Below, piece after piece: positions 1-4,646 of a stretch of 13,071 nucleotides of DNA. The stretch is from the NCBI GenBank assembly GCA_027296045.1, contig JAPUJS010000521.1:1-13071 (forward strand). Direction: 5' to 3'. Source of the DNA: a bacterium (GTDB lineage Bacteria; Latescibacterota; UBA2968). The stretch's first letter is position 1, and the number at the start of each line of letters is the position of its first letter. Under the pieces are notes generated by a model that saw nothing but the letters and a program-made list of their open reading frames with translations, ran no database searches and was not told the DNA's origin. The position numbers and the translations under genes were made by a program.

Positions 1-404
1 ACGGCCTTCCCATTGATCACAATATCACCCGAAAAACTCAGGGCACTTGTCGTATCGGAAAAAGATTTTGAAGACCGGGTCTGTGCCTGGGCCAGAGAAA
101 GCACCTCCACCGTAAACGTCCCCGGAGAAGCAGATCCGCTCACCGAAATGCCTACCAGATCGGTATCGCTGGAGGTCGAATTGAACACATCGAAGTCCGA
201 AGGCGCCGACAGCGACTCGGCACTGGTCTTCACCGATAGCAGGCTGGTATTGATTATACCCAATACCTCGAGCTTGATCTCTTCCTCGAGTTGCTGGTTT
301 TCCAGCAGCACAATCGGACGGCGCTCGATCGCGATCAACTGCTCGATAATCTGTCCGGAATCGATGCCCGAACTCAGACCTGAAAATGTGATCCCTCGGC
401 TCAT
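1..404 (-). CDS. fliD: FliD, flagellar filament cap (hook-associated protein 2), N-terminal part
   Basis: FliD caps the growing filament tip and helps exported flagellin subunits fold into place. About 134 N-terminal residues are visible; the rest lies beyond the left edge. The protein opens MSRGITFSGLSSGIDSGQII, which is the characteristic FliD N-terminal signature (normally GISFSGLxSGID). It continues with a heptad-like helical stretch (EQLIAIERRPIVLLENQQLE) expected for the D0/D1 coiled coil. I chose the ATG at 404 because a GAGGAA Shine-Dalgarno lies a few bases upstream and the protein then starts at the family's usual position. The frame stays open about 36 codons further upstream, including a GTG, but that extension resembles nothing in FliD. 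The gene lies downstream of flagellin and flaG, the usual flagellin-flaG-fliD order, but it has its own sigma-28 promoter. Confidence 0.93.
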   Translation of the reverse strand, partial: MSRGITFSGLSSGIDSGQIIEQLIAIERRPIVLLENQQLEEEIKLEVLGIINTSLLSVKTSAESLSAPSDFDVFNSTSSDTDLVGISVSGSASPGTFTVEVLSLAQAQTRSSKSFSDTTSALSFSGDIVINGKA

Positions 405-537
405 AATTTCCTCGACATCACTGAAAAATTCCGTTGCCCCATCGATCGGATCGCCTAAGTGTATTCCGGCCGCGAGTCCCACCCCGTTTGGCCTGAAAAC
501 ACAAACCCGGCGTTCAGTTAGTACTTAGTATTAAATT

Positions 538-564
538 ATATCGGCATAGAAGCCCGAAACTTGA
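538..564 (-). promoter_or_regulatory. Sigma-28 (FliA) promoter of fliD
   Basis: Read on the minus strand, a -35 element TCAAGTTT (564-557) is followed by an 11-base spacer and a -10 element GCCGATAT (545-538). The enterobacterial sigma-28 consensus is TAAAGTTT, 11 bases, GCCGATAA. The site therefore differs at one base in each element and has exact spacing. Transcription should start near 531, giving an untranslated leader of about 127 bases before the fliD ATG. Confidence 0.85.
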
Positions 565-584
565 TCCCCGTAGAAACGCAAAAT

Positions 585-622
585 GCGGACACCCATCATC
601 CGGCTAGATGTGGTGTGTCCGC
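585..622 (-). terminator. Hairpin between flaG and fliD, possible terminator
   Basis: The 8-base arms GCGGACAC (585-592) and GTGTCCGC (615-622) are perfect reverse complements. A smaller CATC/GATG pairing lies inside the 22-base loop. On the minus strand the structure is followed by ATTTTGCGTTTCT, a weak and interrupted T-rich run. It lies just upstream of the fliD promoter, so it could end readthrough from flaG. The long loop and imperfect T tract make this uncertain. Confidence 0.4.
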
Positions 623-650
623 TGCGTCCTTGCAGCCAGCATGCACAGCC

Positions 651-676
651 CAGGGATCGGCCGAAGCCGATCCCTG
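651..676 (-). terminator. Perfect 11-bp hairpin with UUCG tetraloop just after flaG
   Basis: The arms CAGGGATCGGC and GCCGATCCCTG pair perfectly. On the minus-strand RNA the loop is UUCG closed by C-G, an exceptionally stable tetraloop. It begins 3 bases after the flaG stop codon. No T run follows, so it is not a textbook intrinsic terminator. It may protect the 3' end of the flagellin-flaG mRNA, act as a U-less terminator, or work with the hairpin at 585-622. Confidence 0.5.
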
Positions 677-679
677 ATG

Positions 680-1036
680 CTATGCCGTATCGTTAACGAA
701 AAGCCCGACGATTTGATCCAGATTCTCTTCAACTTCGAGTATCCTTTCGGGAGGAATCTCACGAATGACGTCGCCGGTTTTCGGGTCGGTCACCCGAACC
801 ACCAGTTTGCCGCGTTTGTGAACCGAAATATCCAAATCCCGGTCGAACATCTGAATTGCCTTATTGAGCCGCTCCGCAGCCCGCCGAACCGCCTGAGCAT
901 TGGGCTCAGGTTTTTCTTTTACACTATCGGCATGTTTCACAAGCACATCCTGTTGCTTTGAGGCCGGAGTGGATGTATCAACGCGGGAACGTTTCATCTG
1001 CATCACTTGCGATACAGCGTTGATCGTGACTTCCAT
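680..1036 (-). CDS. flaG: FlaG family flagellar protein
   Basis: This is a 118-residue protein. FlaG proteins are small cytoplasmic proteins encoded beside flagellin genes; they influence filament length, though their mechanism is poorly defined. Residues 1-48 are variable and rich in Lys, Gln and Ser. Residues 49-116 match the conserved FlaG core: AERLNKAIQMFDRDLDISVH, then a hairpin region (GKLVVRVTDPKTGDVIREIP), then PPERILEVEENLDQIVGLF. The length fits the family. The ATG at 1036 has AGGAG directly against it, which is too close. The likelier Shine-Dalgarno is GAGGGG, nine bases upstream. The gene is 92 bases downstream of flagellin 1, with no clear promoter between them, so it is probably expressed by readthrough through the hairpin at 1074-1101. 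Confidence 0.9.
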   Translation of the reverse strand: MEVTINAVSQVMQMKRSRVDTSTPASKQQDVLVKHADSVKEKPEPNAQAVRRAAERLNKAIQMFDRDLDISVHKRGKLVVRVTDPKTGDVIREIPPERILEVEENLDQIVGLFVNDTA

Positions 1037-1073
1037 CTCCTATCACCCCTCTTTCAGTGAAAGAAAGGCTTAA

Positions 1074-1101
1074 GCAGCGTAGGCCAAATAGCCCACGCTG
1101 C
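1074..1101 (-). terminator. Hairpin between flagellin 1 and flaG (attenuator or mRNA stabiliser)
   Basis: The arms GCAGCGT-A-GGC (1074-1084) and GCC-C-ACGCTGC (1091-1101) form an 11-bp stem with a 6-base loop. The one non-complementary position (A1081 with C1094) becomes a U-G wobble only in the minus-strand RNA, so the structure fits transcripts of the flagellin strand. The following sequence (TTAAGCCTTTCTTTC) is only partly T-rich. Partial termination here would make flagellin mRNA more abundant than flaG mRNA, a common arrangement. Confidence 0.55.
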
Positions 1102-1128
1102 CCGCCTTAAACTGACCCTTCTCGCTAA

Positions 1129-2331
1129 TTATCCAAGGAGCGAAAGGGCATTTTGCGGCAACACGTTGGCCTGCGCCAAGAGTGCTGTGCCCGCCTGAAC
1201 CAGGATCTGGGCCCGCGTGAAGGCAGAGACCTCCAACGCGATATCTGCATCCCGGATCGAAGATTCGGACGCTTGAATGTTTTCGATCGTATTCTCGTTG
1301 GCCCGAAGGTTGAAAGCCAGCCGGTTCTGGAATGCACCCAGATCACCGCGCTGTTGGGACACCGAAGAGATTGCAAGATCAATCGCCGAAATAGCCGACT
1401 GCGAGCCGGACAGACTGGACACCGTTGCGCTGCCCAAATTCAGGACAGCGCCCGTAGCCGTCATGTCGGAAATATTGACCTCAATTCGGTGCACCGCACC
1501 GTCTTTCGGACCCACCTGGAACGTACCGCCCACGCCGGAATCGATCACAAGAAGTCTGTTCGTACCCAGGTCACCATCTCGATAACCGTCTGTTGCAGGA
1601 TTAACGCCCGAAGCAGCCTTCTGACCGGAAAGCGTCAGCTGAATGCCCAGACGATCAAAATTGGCAACAATTGAAGAACCTGAGGCCACAACACCAGGGC
1701 TCGCCGCGTTACCGTCGGCGTCTAAAGCCGGCCCGAGGGAGATGGTCTGCGTGACAATACCGTTACCCAGGGTAATGGAGTTATCATTCAGAGCATCTGT
1801 GAACTCATAGGTCCCGGAAGTTGCACCGGAAATCTGGACGCCGACCACGCCGGTGGTCGTCGACAGCAGAGACGTCGACACGGTCTCGTCTTTGTTCACC
1901 ACATTGCCGAAGCCCGTCAGCAGGGCGGTGTCGTTGTACGAAGTCACCGTTCCAATACGATCAATTTCGTTGATCAGCTGAACAAACTCAGCGTTGATCG
2001 ACTCACGGTTTTCATCGTTCACCGTGCTGGAAGCCGACTGAACGGACAACTCTCGCATCCGGATCAGGATGGCGTTAACTTCATTTAAGGCACCTTCGGC
2101 AGTCTGGATCAGGTTTGTGGCCTGTTCGGAGTTTCGGACGGCCTGTCGCAGACCCACCAACTCGGCCCGCATCCCTTCCGAAATGTTCAATCCAGCCGCA
2201 TCGTCGGCAGCCCGGTTAATCCGAAGACCGGAAGAAAGTCGTTCAATCCGGGTCTTCAGGTCACGGTTGTTAATGTTCAGAATTCGACGTGTGTTTAACG
2301 CCGGAATATTCGTGTTTACTCGGAGTGGCAT
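1129..2331 (-). CDS. fliC: Flagellin 1 (filament subunit), 400 aa
   Basis: This is a filament subunit, exported by the flagellar type III apparatus and polymerised under FliD. Residues 1 to about 140 form the conserved D0/D1 N-terminus: MPLRVNTNIPALN, LSSGLRINRAADDAAGLNIS, EQATNLIQTAEGALNEVNAI and IRMRELSVQSASSTVND. Residues 317-400 are the conserved C-terminus (GAFQNRLAFNL, ENIQASESSIRDADIALE, ending NALSLLG). About 170 middle residues form a Ser/Thr- and Gly-rich variable domain, a plausible site for O-glycosylation. The ATG at 2331 has a perfect AAGGAGG seven bases upstream. It is a paralogue of flagellin 2, but its middle domain carries about 16 extra residues around SGQKAASGVNPATDGY. A sigma-28-like promoter and a long leader with a candidate CsrA site lie upstream. 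Confidence 0.96.
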   Translation of the reverse strand: MPLRVNTNIPALNTRRILNINNRDLKTRIERLSSGLRINRAADDAAGLNISEGMRAELVGLRQAVRNSEQATNLIQTAEGALNEVNAILIRMRELSVQSASSTVNDENRESINAEFVQLINEIDRIGTVTSYNDTALLTGFGNVVNKDETVSTSLLSTTTGVVGVQISGATSGTYEFTDALNDNSITLGNGIVTQTISLGPALDADGNAASPGVVASGSSIVANFDRLGIQLTLSGQKAASGVNPATDGYRDGDLGTNRLLVIDSGVGGTFQVGPKDGAVHRIEVNISDMTATGAVLNLGSATVSSLSGSQSAISAIDLAISSVSQQRGDLGAFQNRLAFNLRANENTIENIQASESSIRDADIALEVSAFTRAQILVQAGTALLAQANVLPQNALSLLG

Positions 2332-2360
2332 CTGAAAACCTCCTTGTTTGTTTCACCTCA
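2326..2360 (-). repeat. Inverted repeat copy A: flagellin 1 leader and start codon
   Basis: The minus strand here holds TGAGGTGA (2360-2353) and, 9 bases on, GGAGGTTTTCAGATGCCA (2343-2326), which covers the Shine-Dalgarno, ATG and second codon of flagellin 1. Both blocks recur exactly on the plus strand at 2867-2897. The two copies therefore form an inverted repeat around about 500 bp of intergenic DNA. The spacer between the blocks is four bases shorter in the other copy. Confidence 0.8.
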
Positions 2361-2388
2361 AAATCGAGACTCTTACGGCATCCTTGCC
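2339..2388 (-). promoter_or_regulatory. Candidate CsrA-binding pair in the flagellin 1 leader
   Basis: Read on the minus strand, GGCA-AGGA-TGCC (2388-2377) makes a 4-bp hairpin with a GGA-containing loop. The stretch CAAGGATG matches the core of the CsrA/RsmA SELEX consensus (CARGGAUG). A second GGA lies in the Shine-Dalgarno AAGGAGG (2345-2339), about 40 bases downstream. In Bacillus subtilis, CsrA represses hag (flagellin) through one upstream site and one overlapping the Shine-Dalgarno, and FliW relieves this. The same layout is visible here. Neither csrA nor fliW is in the window, so this is inference from motifs. Confidence 0.55.
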
Positions 2389-2465
2389 TTTGGAGTTTAT
2401 TACTTCGGAGGAAGTTTAAACTCGTTTGTGATTGGTCAGGAAACAACACAAACAGAACAACAATA

Positions 2466-2480
2466 AGCCGAAGATCGGCT
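2466..2480 (-). terminator. Short leader hairpin, possible attenuator
   Basis: On the minus strand AGCCGA (2480-2475) and TCGGCT (2471-2466) form a 6-bp stem with a 3-base loop. A T-rich run (TATTGTTGTTCTGTTTG) follows. It lies in the long flagellin 1 leader, about 70 bases after the predicted start point. The stem is short for an intrinsic terminator, so partial attenuation is the most it suggests. Confidence 0.35.
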
Positions 2481-2557
2481 AAACTCTTGATTTTTGTGGC
2501 CTAAACGCTTCACCCCCTATCTCTGGCTCATACATGAGACAATGTCTTTTGTATAAG

Positions 2558-2585
2558 ATATCGGCAAGGCCAGAAACAACCTTTA
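2558..2585 (-). promoter_or_regulatory. Sigma-28-like promoter of flagellin 1
   Basis: On the minus strand the -10 element GCCGATAT (2565-2558) is identical to that of the fliD promoter. Sixteen bases upstream of it is TAAA (2585-2582), which continues as TAAAGGTT. The spacing is one base longer than the usual fifteen between TAAA and GCCG. Transcription would start near 2551 and leave a leader of about 220 bases. Confidence 0.6.
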
Positions 2586-2612
2586 ACCTTTTTTAAGGCT
2601 TAGGGCAAAATC

Positions 2613-2630
2613 GTCAGCCAAAGTCAGCCA
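2613..2630 (-). promoter_or_regulatory. Helically phased direct repeat upstream of the flagellin 1 promoter
   Basis: GTCAGCCA occurs twice, at 2613-2620 and 2623-2630. The copies are 10 bp apart, about one helical turn, and sit some 30-45 bp upstream of the predicted -35. This arrangement is typical of an activator or repressor binding to one DNA face. No protein can be named from the motif. Confidence 0.35.
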
Positions 2631-2866
2631 ATCACGGCGTTGGACGCCATTCGCCACTCCGGGACAATTTTTTTGATATTTAATTTATGACCAGTAACCT
2701 CCGTTTTTGTCTTACAAGCTGCCTTATTATATAGACTGGACGTTCGATACCGCTTTTCCTTCTCTCCGATGAATCGGAAACCCGACGGTTTCACTGCCAA
2801 TGCCCAGGCCCTGACCCCTGGTGCATCTTTCGAAACGTCGGTTGTTTGAATTTGCCCAGATTGTCT

Positions 2867-2897
2867 TGAGGTGAGACGTGGAGGTTTTCAGATGCCA
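2867..2897 (+). repeat. Inverted repeat copy B: displaced flagellin translation-start copy
   Basis: The plus strand here carries TGAGGTGA (2867-2874) and GGAGGTTTTCAGATGCCA (2880-2897), identical to the flagellin 1 leader and start codon on the other strand. Reading on from this ATG gives only 21 codons (beginning MPSKSRQTIQ) before a stop, with no clear flagellin sequence. It is best seen as a relic of a flagellin gene start, or as one arm of an inverted repeat with copy A. Confidence 0.75.
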
Positions 2898-2931
2898 TCC
2901 AAATCCAGGCAGACCATTCAAAACGTTCTAA

Positions 2932-2942
2932 ATATTACTTTA
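2932..2942 (-). repeat. 11-bp direct repeat, distal copy
   Basis: TAAAGTAATAT on the minus strand, followed by a TTTAGA. The same 11-mer occurs at 3181-3191 just after the flagellin 2 stop, also followed downstream by TTTAGA. The two copies, 249 bp apart, bracket the small ORF at 2995-3150. The motif is AT-rich, so coincidence is possible. Confidence 0.45.
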
Positions 2943-2943
2943 T

Positions 2944-2966
2944 ATAACTTTGTATAACTTTGTATT
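2944..2966. repeat. 10-bp tandem repeat
   Basis: ATAACTTTGT is repeated twice in tandem (2944-2953 and 2954-2963), with the start of a third unit. It lies beside the 11-bp direct repeat. This could be slippage-prone spacer DNA or paired binding sites one helical turn apart. Confidence 0.5.
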
Positions 2967-2994
2967 TATTATATCGCCCGATCCAGAATCTGCT

Positions 2995-3150
2995 TTAGTG
3001 TTTTTTCGGATCTTCTGGCAGACCTCTTTGAACCCTTCGATAGCCATCCAGCAAAAGTTCCTTTAAACTGGGCTTTTGGCCCCCAAAACCCAATTTCATG
3101 TATCGTTTCCCCATCTCGGCCGCCAATATATCTCTCAGCTCGCGTTTCAT
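2995..3150 (-). CDS. Unrecognised 51-aa small protein between the flagellins
   Basis: An ATG at 3150 opens 51 codons ending at TAA (2997-2995). The protein begins MKRELRDILAAEMGKRYMKL and ends RRVQRGLPEDPKKH. It is charged and mostly helix-forming, with a central GFGGQKPSLKELLLDGY. It has no Cys, no signal peptide and no membrane segment. I do not recognise the family. It starts 43 bases after the flagellin 2 stop on the same strand, so it could share that transcript. There is no good Shine-Dalgarno (only a weak GGA near 3161), which lowers confidence. A strong hairpin (3069-3092) lies inside it, and AT-rich direct repeats flank it. The amino-acid make-up looks protein-like, but chance cannot be excluded. 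Confidence 0.5.
   Translation of the reverse strand: MKRELRDILAAEMGKRYMKLGFGGQKPSLKELLLDGYRRVQRGLPEDPKKH
3069..3092 (-). repeat. Strong hairpin downstream of flagellin 2
   Basis: TGGG-c-TTTTGG (3069-3079) pairs with CCAAAA-CCCA (3083-3092), giving a 10-bp stem with one bulge and a 3-base loop. It sits about 100 bases after the flagellin 2 stop and inside the small ORF. It lacks a following T run on the minus strand (next is GTTTAAAGG). It could slow 3' decay of the flagellin 2 mRNA or simply be coding sequence. Confidence 0.35.
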
Positions 3151-3180
3151 ATGGTGAAATCCAATCTAAATATATTATTT

Positions 3181-3191
3181 ATATTACTTTA
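3181..3191 (-). repeat. 11-bp direct repeat, proximal copy
   Basis: TAAAGTAATAT on the minus strand, three bases past the flagellin 2 stop. It matches the copy at 2932-2942. No GC-rich intrinsic terminator is visible in this AT-rich stretch, so the end of the flagellin 2 transcript is not defined here. Confidence 0.45.
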
Positions 3192-3193
3192 TT

Positions 3194-4348
3194 TTACTGC
3201 AGCAACGACAGGGCCGATTGTGGGATTGCATTGGCCTGTGCCAGAACCGCTGTGGCAGCCTGTGTCAGGATCTGCGCACGCGTGAATTCGGAAATTTCTT
3301 CCGCCATATCCGCATCCCGAATCGATGACTCGGATGCCTGGATATTTTCAATCGCATTGTTGGCCGAAGAAATCGTAAACGACAGCCGATTCTGAATCGC
3401 CCCGATCTCCGCTCGTTCCGACGCCACCCGGCTGATGGCCAGATCCAGCGTCGGAATAGAACTTCGGGCATTGAAAAGGGTTGCGATAGAAGTCACATTC
3501 AAATTCAACTGGGTGCCGCTTGCCCGCATATCGTCCAGGCTAAACTGGATCCGATCCACCACCTTGTTGTCCGGCCCCACCTGAAACGAGCCCCCCGTGC
3601 CGGCATCAATCTGGAGCGTTGCATTGTCCAGATCGCCATCCCGGAATCGGCCGTCCAGGGTCACCAGAATGCCCAGACGGTCAAAGTTGGCCACCGCCGT
3701 GGTCCCGGTTGCGACCACCCCACCCACGGCATCATGATCCAAAATCTGACCAATATCAATGGTCTGTGTCACCACCCCATTGCCCAGGGTGATCTGATTG
3801 TCATTTACGTTCGTATCCAGAAACGCATAGATCCCGGCCTGAGCGCCGCTCAGGGTAACATCTTTTACCCCCGTGGTCGGGCTGGTGGTCAACGCCGTAG
3901 ACTGACTCGCACTGACCGTATTTCCAAAACCGGTCAGCAGTGTAGTATCATTATATGCCGTGGCCTGCGCGATTCGGTCGATTTCGGAAATCAACTGGGA
4001 AAATTCGGCCTGCATATTCGACCGATTCTGGTCGTTCACCGTTGAGGAAGCCGCCTGAACCGCCAATTCGCGCATCCGAATGAGCATTGCGCTCACCTCG
4101 TTCAGAGCACCTTCTGCCACCTGAGTCAGGTTTGTGGCCTGCTCGGCATTTCTCACCGCCTGCACCAAGCCCCCGATCTCTGCCCGCATCCCCTCACTGA
4201 TGGCCAGACCGGCTGCATCGTCGGCCGCCCGATTAATGCGCAAGCCCGTTGCCAGCCGTTCAATCCGAGTCGACAGCGTCCGGCTGTTGACCCCAAGGGC
4301 CCGGCGAGCGGTAATGGCTGTAATATTATGGTTTACACGCAGTGGCAT
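3194..4348 (-). CDS. fliC: Flagellin 2 (filament subunit), 384 aa
   Basis: This is a second filament subunit. The N-terminal D0/D1 region (about 1-140) includes LATGLRINRAADDAAGLAIS, EQATNLTQVAEGALNEVSAM and IRMRELAVQAASSTVND. The C-terminal region (301-384) includes GAIQNRLSFTI and ENIQASESSIRDADMAEE and ends SALSLLQ. The middle domain is homologous to that of flagellin 1 (shared ITLGNG-VTQTI, VANFDRLGI, FQVGP) but about 16 residues shorter. The ATG at 4348 has GGAGGA seven bases upstream. Its promoter is of sigma-54 type, unlike that of flagellin 1, which suggests expression at an earlier stage, such as hook-proximal filament. The variable middle is a candidate acceptor for the upstream glycosylation genes. 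Confidence 0.96.
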   Translation of the reverse strand: MPLRVNHNITAITARRALGVNSRTLSTRIERLATGLRINRAADDAAGLAISEGMRAEIGGLVQAVRNAEQATNLTQVAEGALNEVSAMLIRMRELAVQAASSTVNDQNRSNMQAEFSQLISEIDRIAQATAYNDTTLLTGFGNTVSASQSTALTTSPTTGVKDVTLSGAQAGIYAFLDTNVNDNQITLGNGVVTQTIDIGQILDHDAVGGVVATGTTAVANFDRLGILVTLDGRFRDGDLDNATLQIDAGTGGSFQVGPDNKVVDRIQFSLDDMRASGTQLNLNVTSIATLFNARSSIPTLDLAISRVASERAEIGAIQNRLSFTISSANNAIENIQASESSIRDADMAEEISEFTRAQILTQAATAVLAQANAIPQSALSLLQ

Positions 4349-4354
4349 TCAAGT

Positions 4355-4403
4355 TCCTCCTGAGATTGGGTCCCGTCCCGGGTTTGATTCCTTTCAAACC
4401 GGG
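4355..4403 (-). promoter_or_regulatory. Flagellin 2 leader hairpin with GGA loop (candidate CsrA sites)
   Basis: On the minus strand CCC-GGTTTGA (4403-4394) pairs with TCAAACC-c-GGG (4387-4377, one bulged C), leaving the loop AAGGAA with an exposed GGA. A second GGA pair lies in the Shine-Dalgarno CAGGAGGAA about 30 bases downstream. GGA in a hairpin loop plus GGA in the Shine-Dalgarno is the classic CsrA target layout. It mirrors the arrangement in the flagellin 1 leader although the sequences differ. Confidence 0.55.
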
Positions 4404-4426
4404 CAGAACCCTCCGCCTCTGAAGGG

Positions 4427-4442
4427 AGCAACAGATATGCCA
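4427..4442 (-). promoter_or_regulatory. Sigma-54 promoter of flagellin 2
   Basis: On the minus strand TGGCATATCTGTTGCT matches the sigma-54 consensus (TGGCAC, five bases, TTGCW) at all but one position, with exact spacing of the -24 GG and -12 GC. Transcription should start near 4416, leaving a leader of about 68 bases that contains the GGA-loop hairpin. Sigma-54 promoters need an activator of the FlrC/FleQ/FlgR type, which is not in the window. Confidence 0.85.
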
Positions 4443-4453
4443 GCAAAGGACCT

Positions 4454-4475
4454 TTGGGGTGCGCGAATACCCCAA
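4454..4475 (-). promoter_or_regulatory. Inverted repeat upstream of the sigma-54 promoter, possible activator site
   Basis: TTGGGGT (4475-4469) and ACCCCAA (4460-4454) are perfect 7-bp arms with an 8-base spacer, centred near -48 from the predicted start. A symmetric site here could bind the sigma-54 activator, although such enhancers usually lie further upstream. The motif does not identify the protein. Confidence 0.4.
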
Positions 4476-4566
4476 GACAATATTAAACAAATATTTATGC
4501 CATATCGACCTGCGATTCAAAATTCCACGCTTGTCCCAAAAAACGGACAATTTTTCCGGTCTCCAC

Positions 4567-4601
4567 AAAAAACGGCCCTGGATACAATATCCAGAGCCGT
4601 T
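4567..4601 (-). terminator. Rho-independent terminator of the glycosylation operon
   Basis: AACGGCCCTGGATA (4571-4584) and TATCCAGAGCCGTT (4588-4601) form a 14-bp stem with a 3-base loop. The single mismatch becomes a U-G wobble in the minus-strand RNA. On that strand the stem runs straight into TTTTTT (4572-4567). It lies 45 bases after the radical SAM stop and upstream of the flagellin 2 promoter, so it separates the two transcription units. Confidence 0.92.
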
Positions 4602-4646
4602 CAAATCTTGTTAGTTCAATAAATTAGTTGATCTTCAGCCTATTTC

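Larger units (their letters stand above)
2332..2994. other. Long intergenic region upstream of flagellin 1
   Basis: About 660 bases without a convincing gene. It holds the flagellin 1 ribosome-binding site and leader, a short palindrome CTCATACATGAG (2527-2538) just after the predicted transcription start, the sigma-28-like promoter, the phased direct repeat, an imperfect palindrome GGCGT-TGG-ACGCC near 2636-2648, the inverted copy of the flagellin leader (2867-2897) and AT-rich repeats (2932-2966). The 64-codon open frame at 2921-2727 starts with TTG and has no recognisable protein character. Confidence 0.7.

Noticed and set aside
13..528. Plus-strand frame of 171 codons at the left end
   Set aside because: It is antisense to the fliD N-terminus, which matches the family signature clearly.
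2605..2620. Possible second sigma-54 promoter, TGGCTGACGATTTTGC on the minus strand
   Set aside because: The GG and GC are 11 bases apart instead of 10, and sigma-54 promoters tolerate almost no spacing change.
2727..2921. 64-codon minus-strand frame upstream of flagellin 1
   Set aside because: It starts with TTG, has no ribosome-binding site, runs antisense through the displaced flagellin leader, and has no protein-like composition.
4531..4555. TTGTCC...GGACAA hairpin followed by TTTTT on the plus strand
   Set aside because: It would terminate plus-strand transcripts, but no plus-strand gene precedes it. The stem is only 6 bp.
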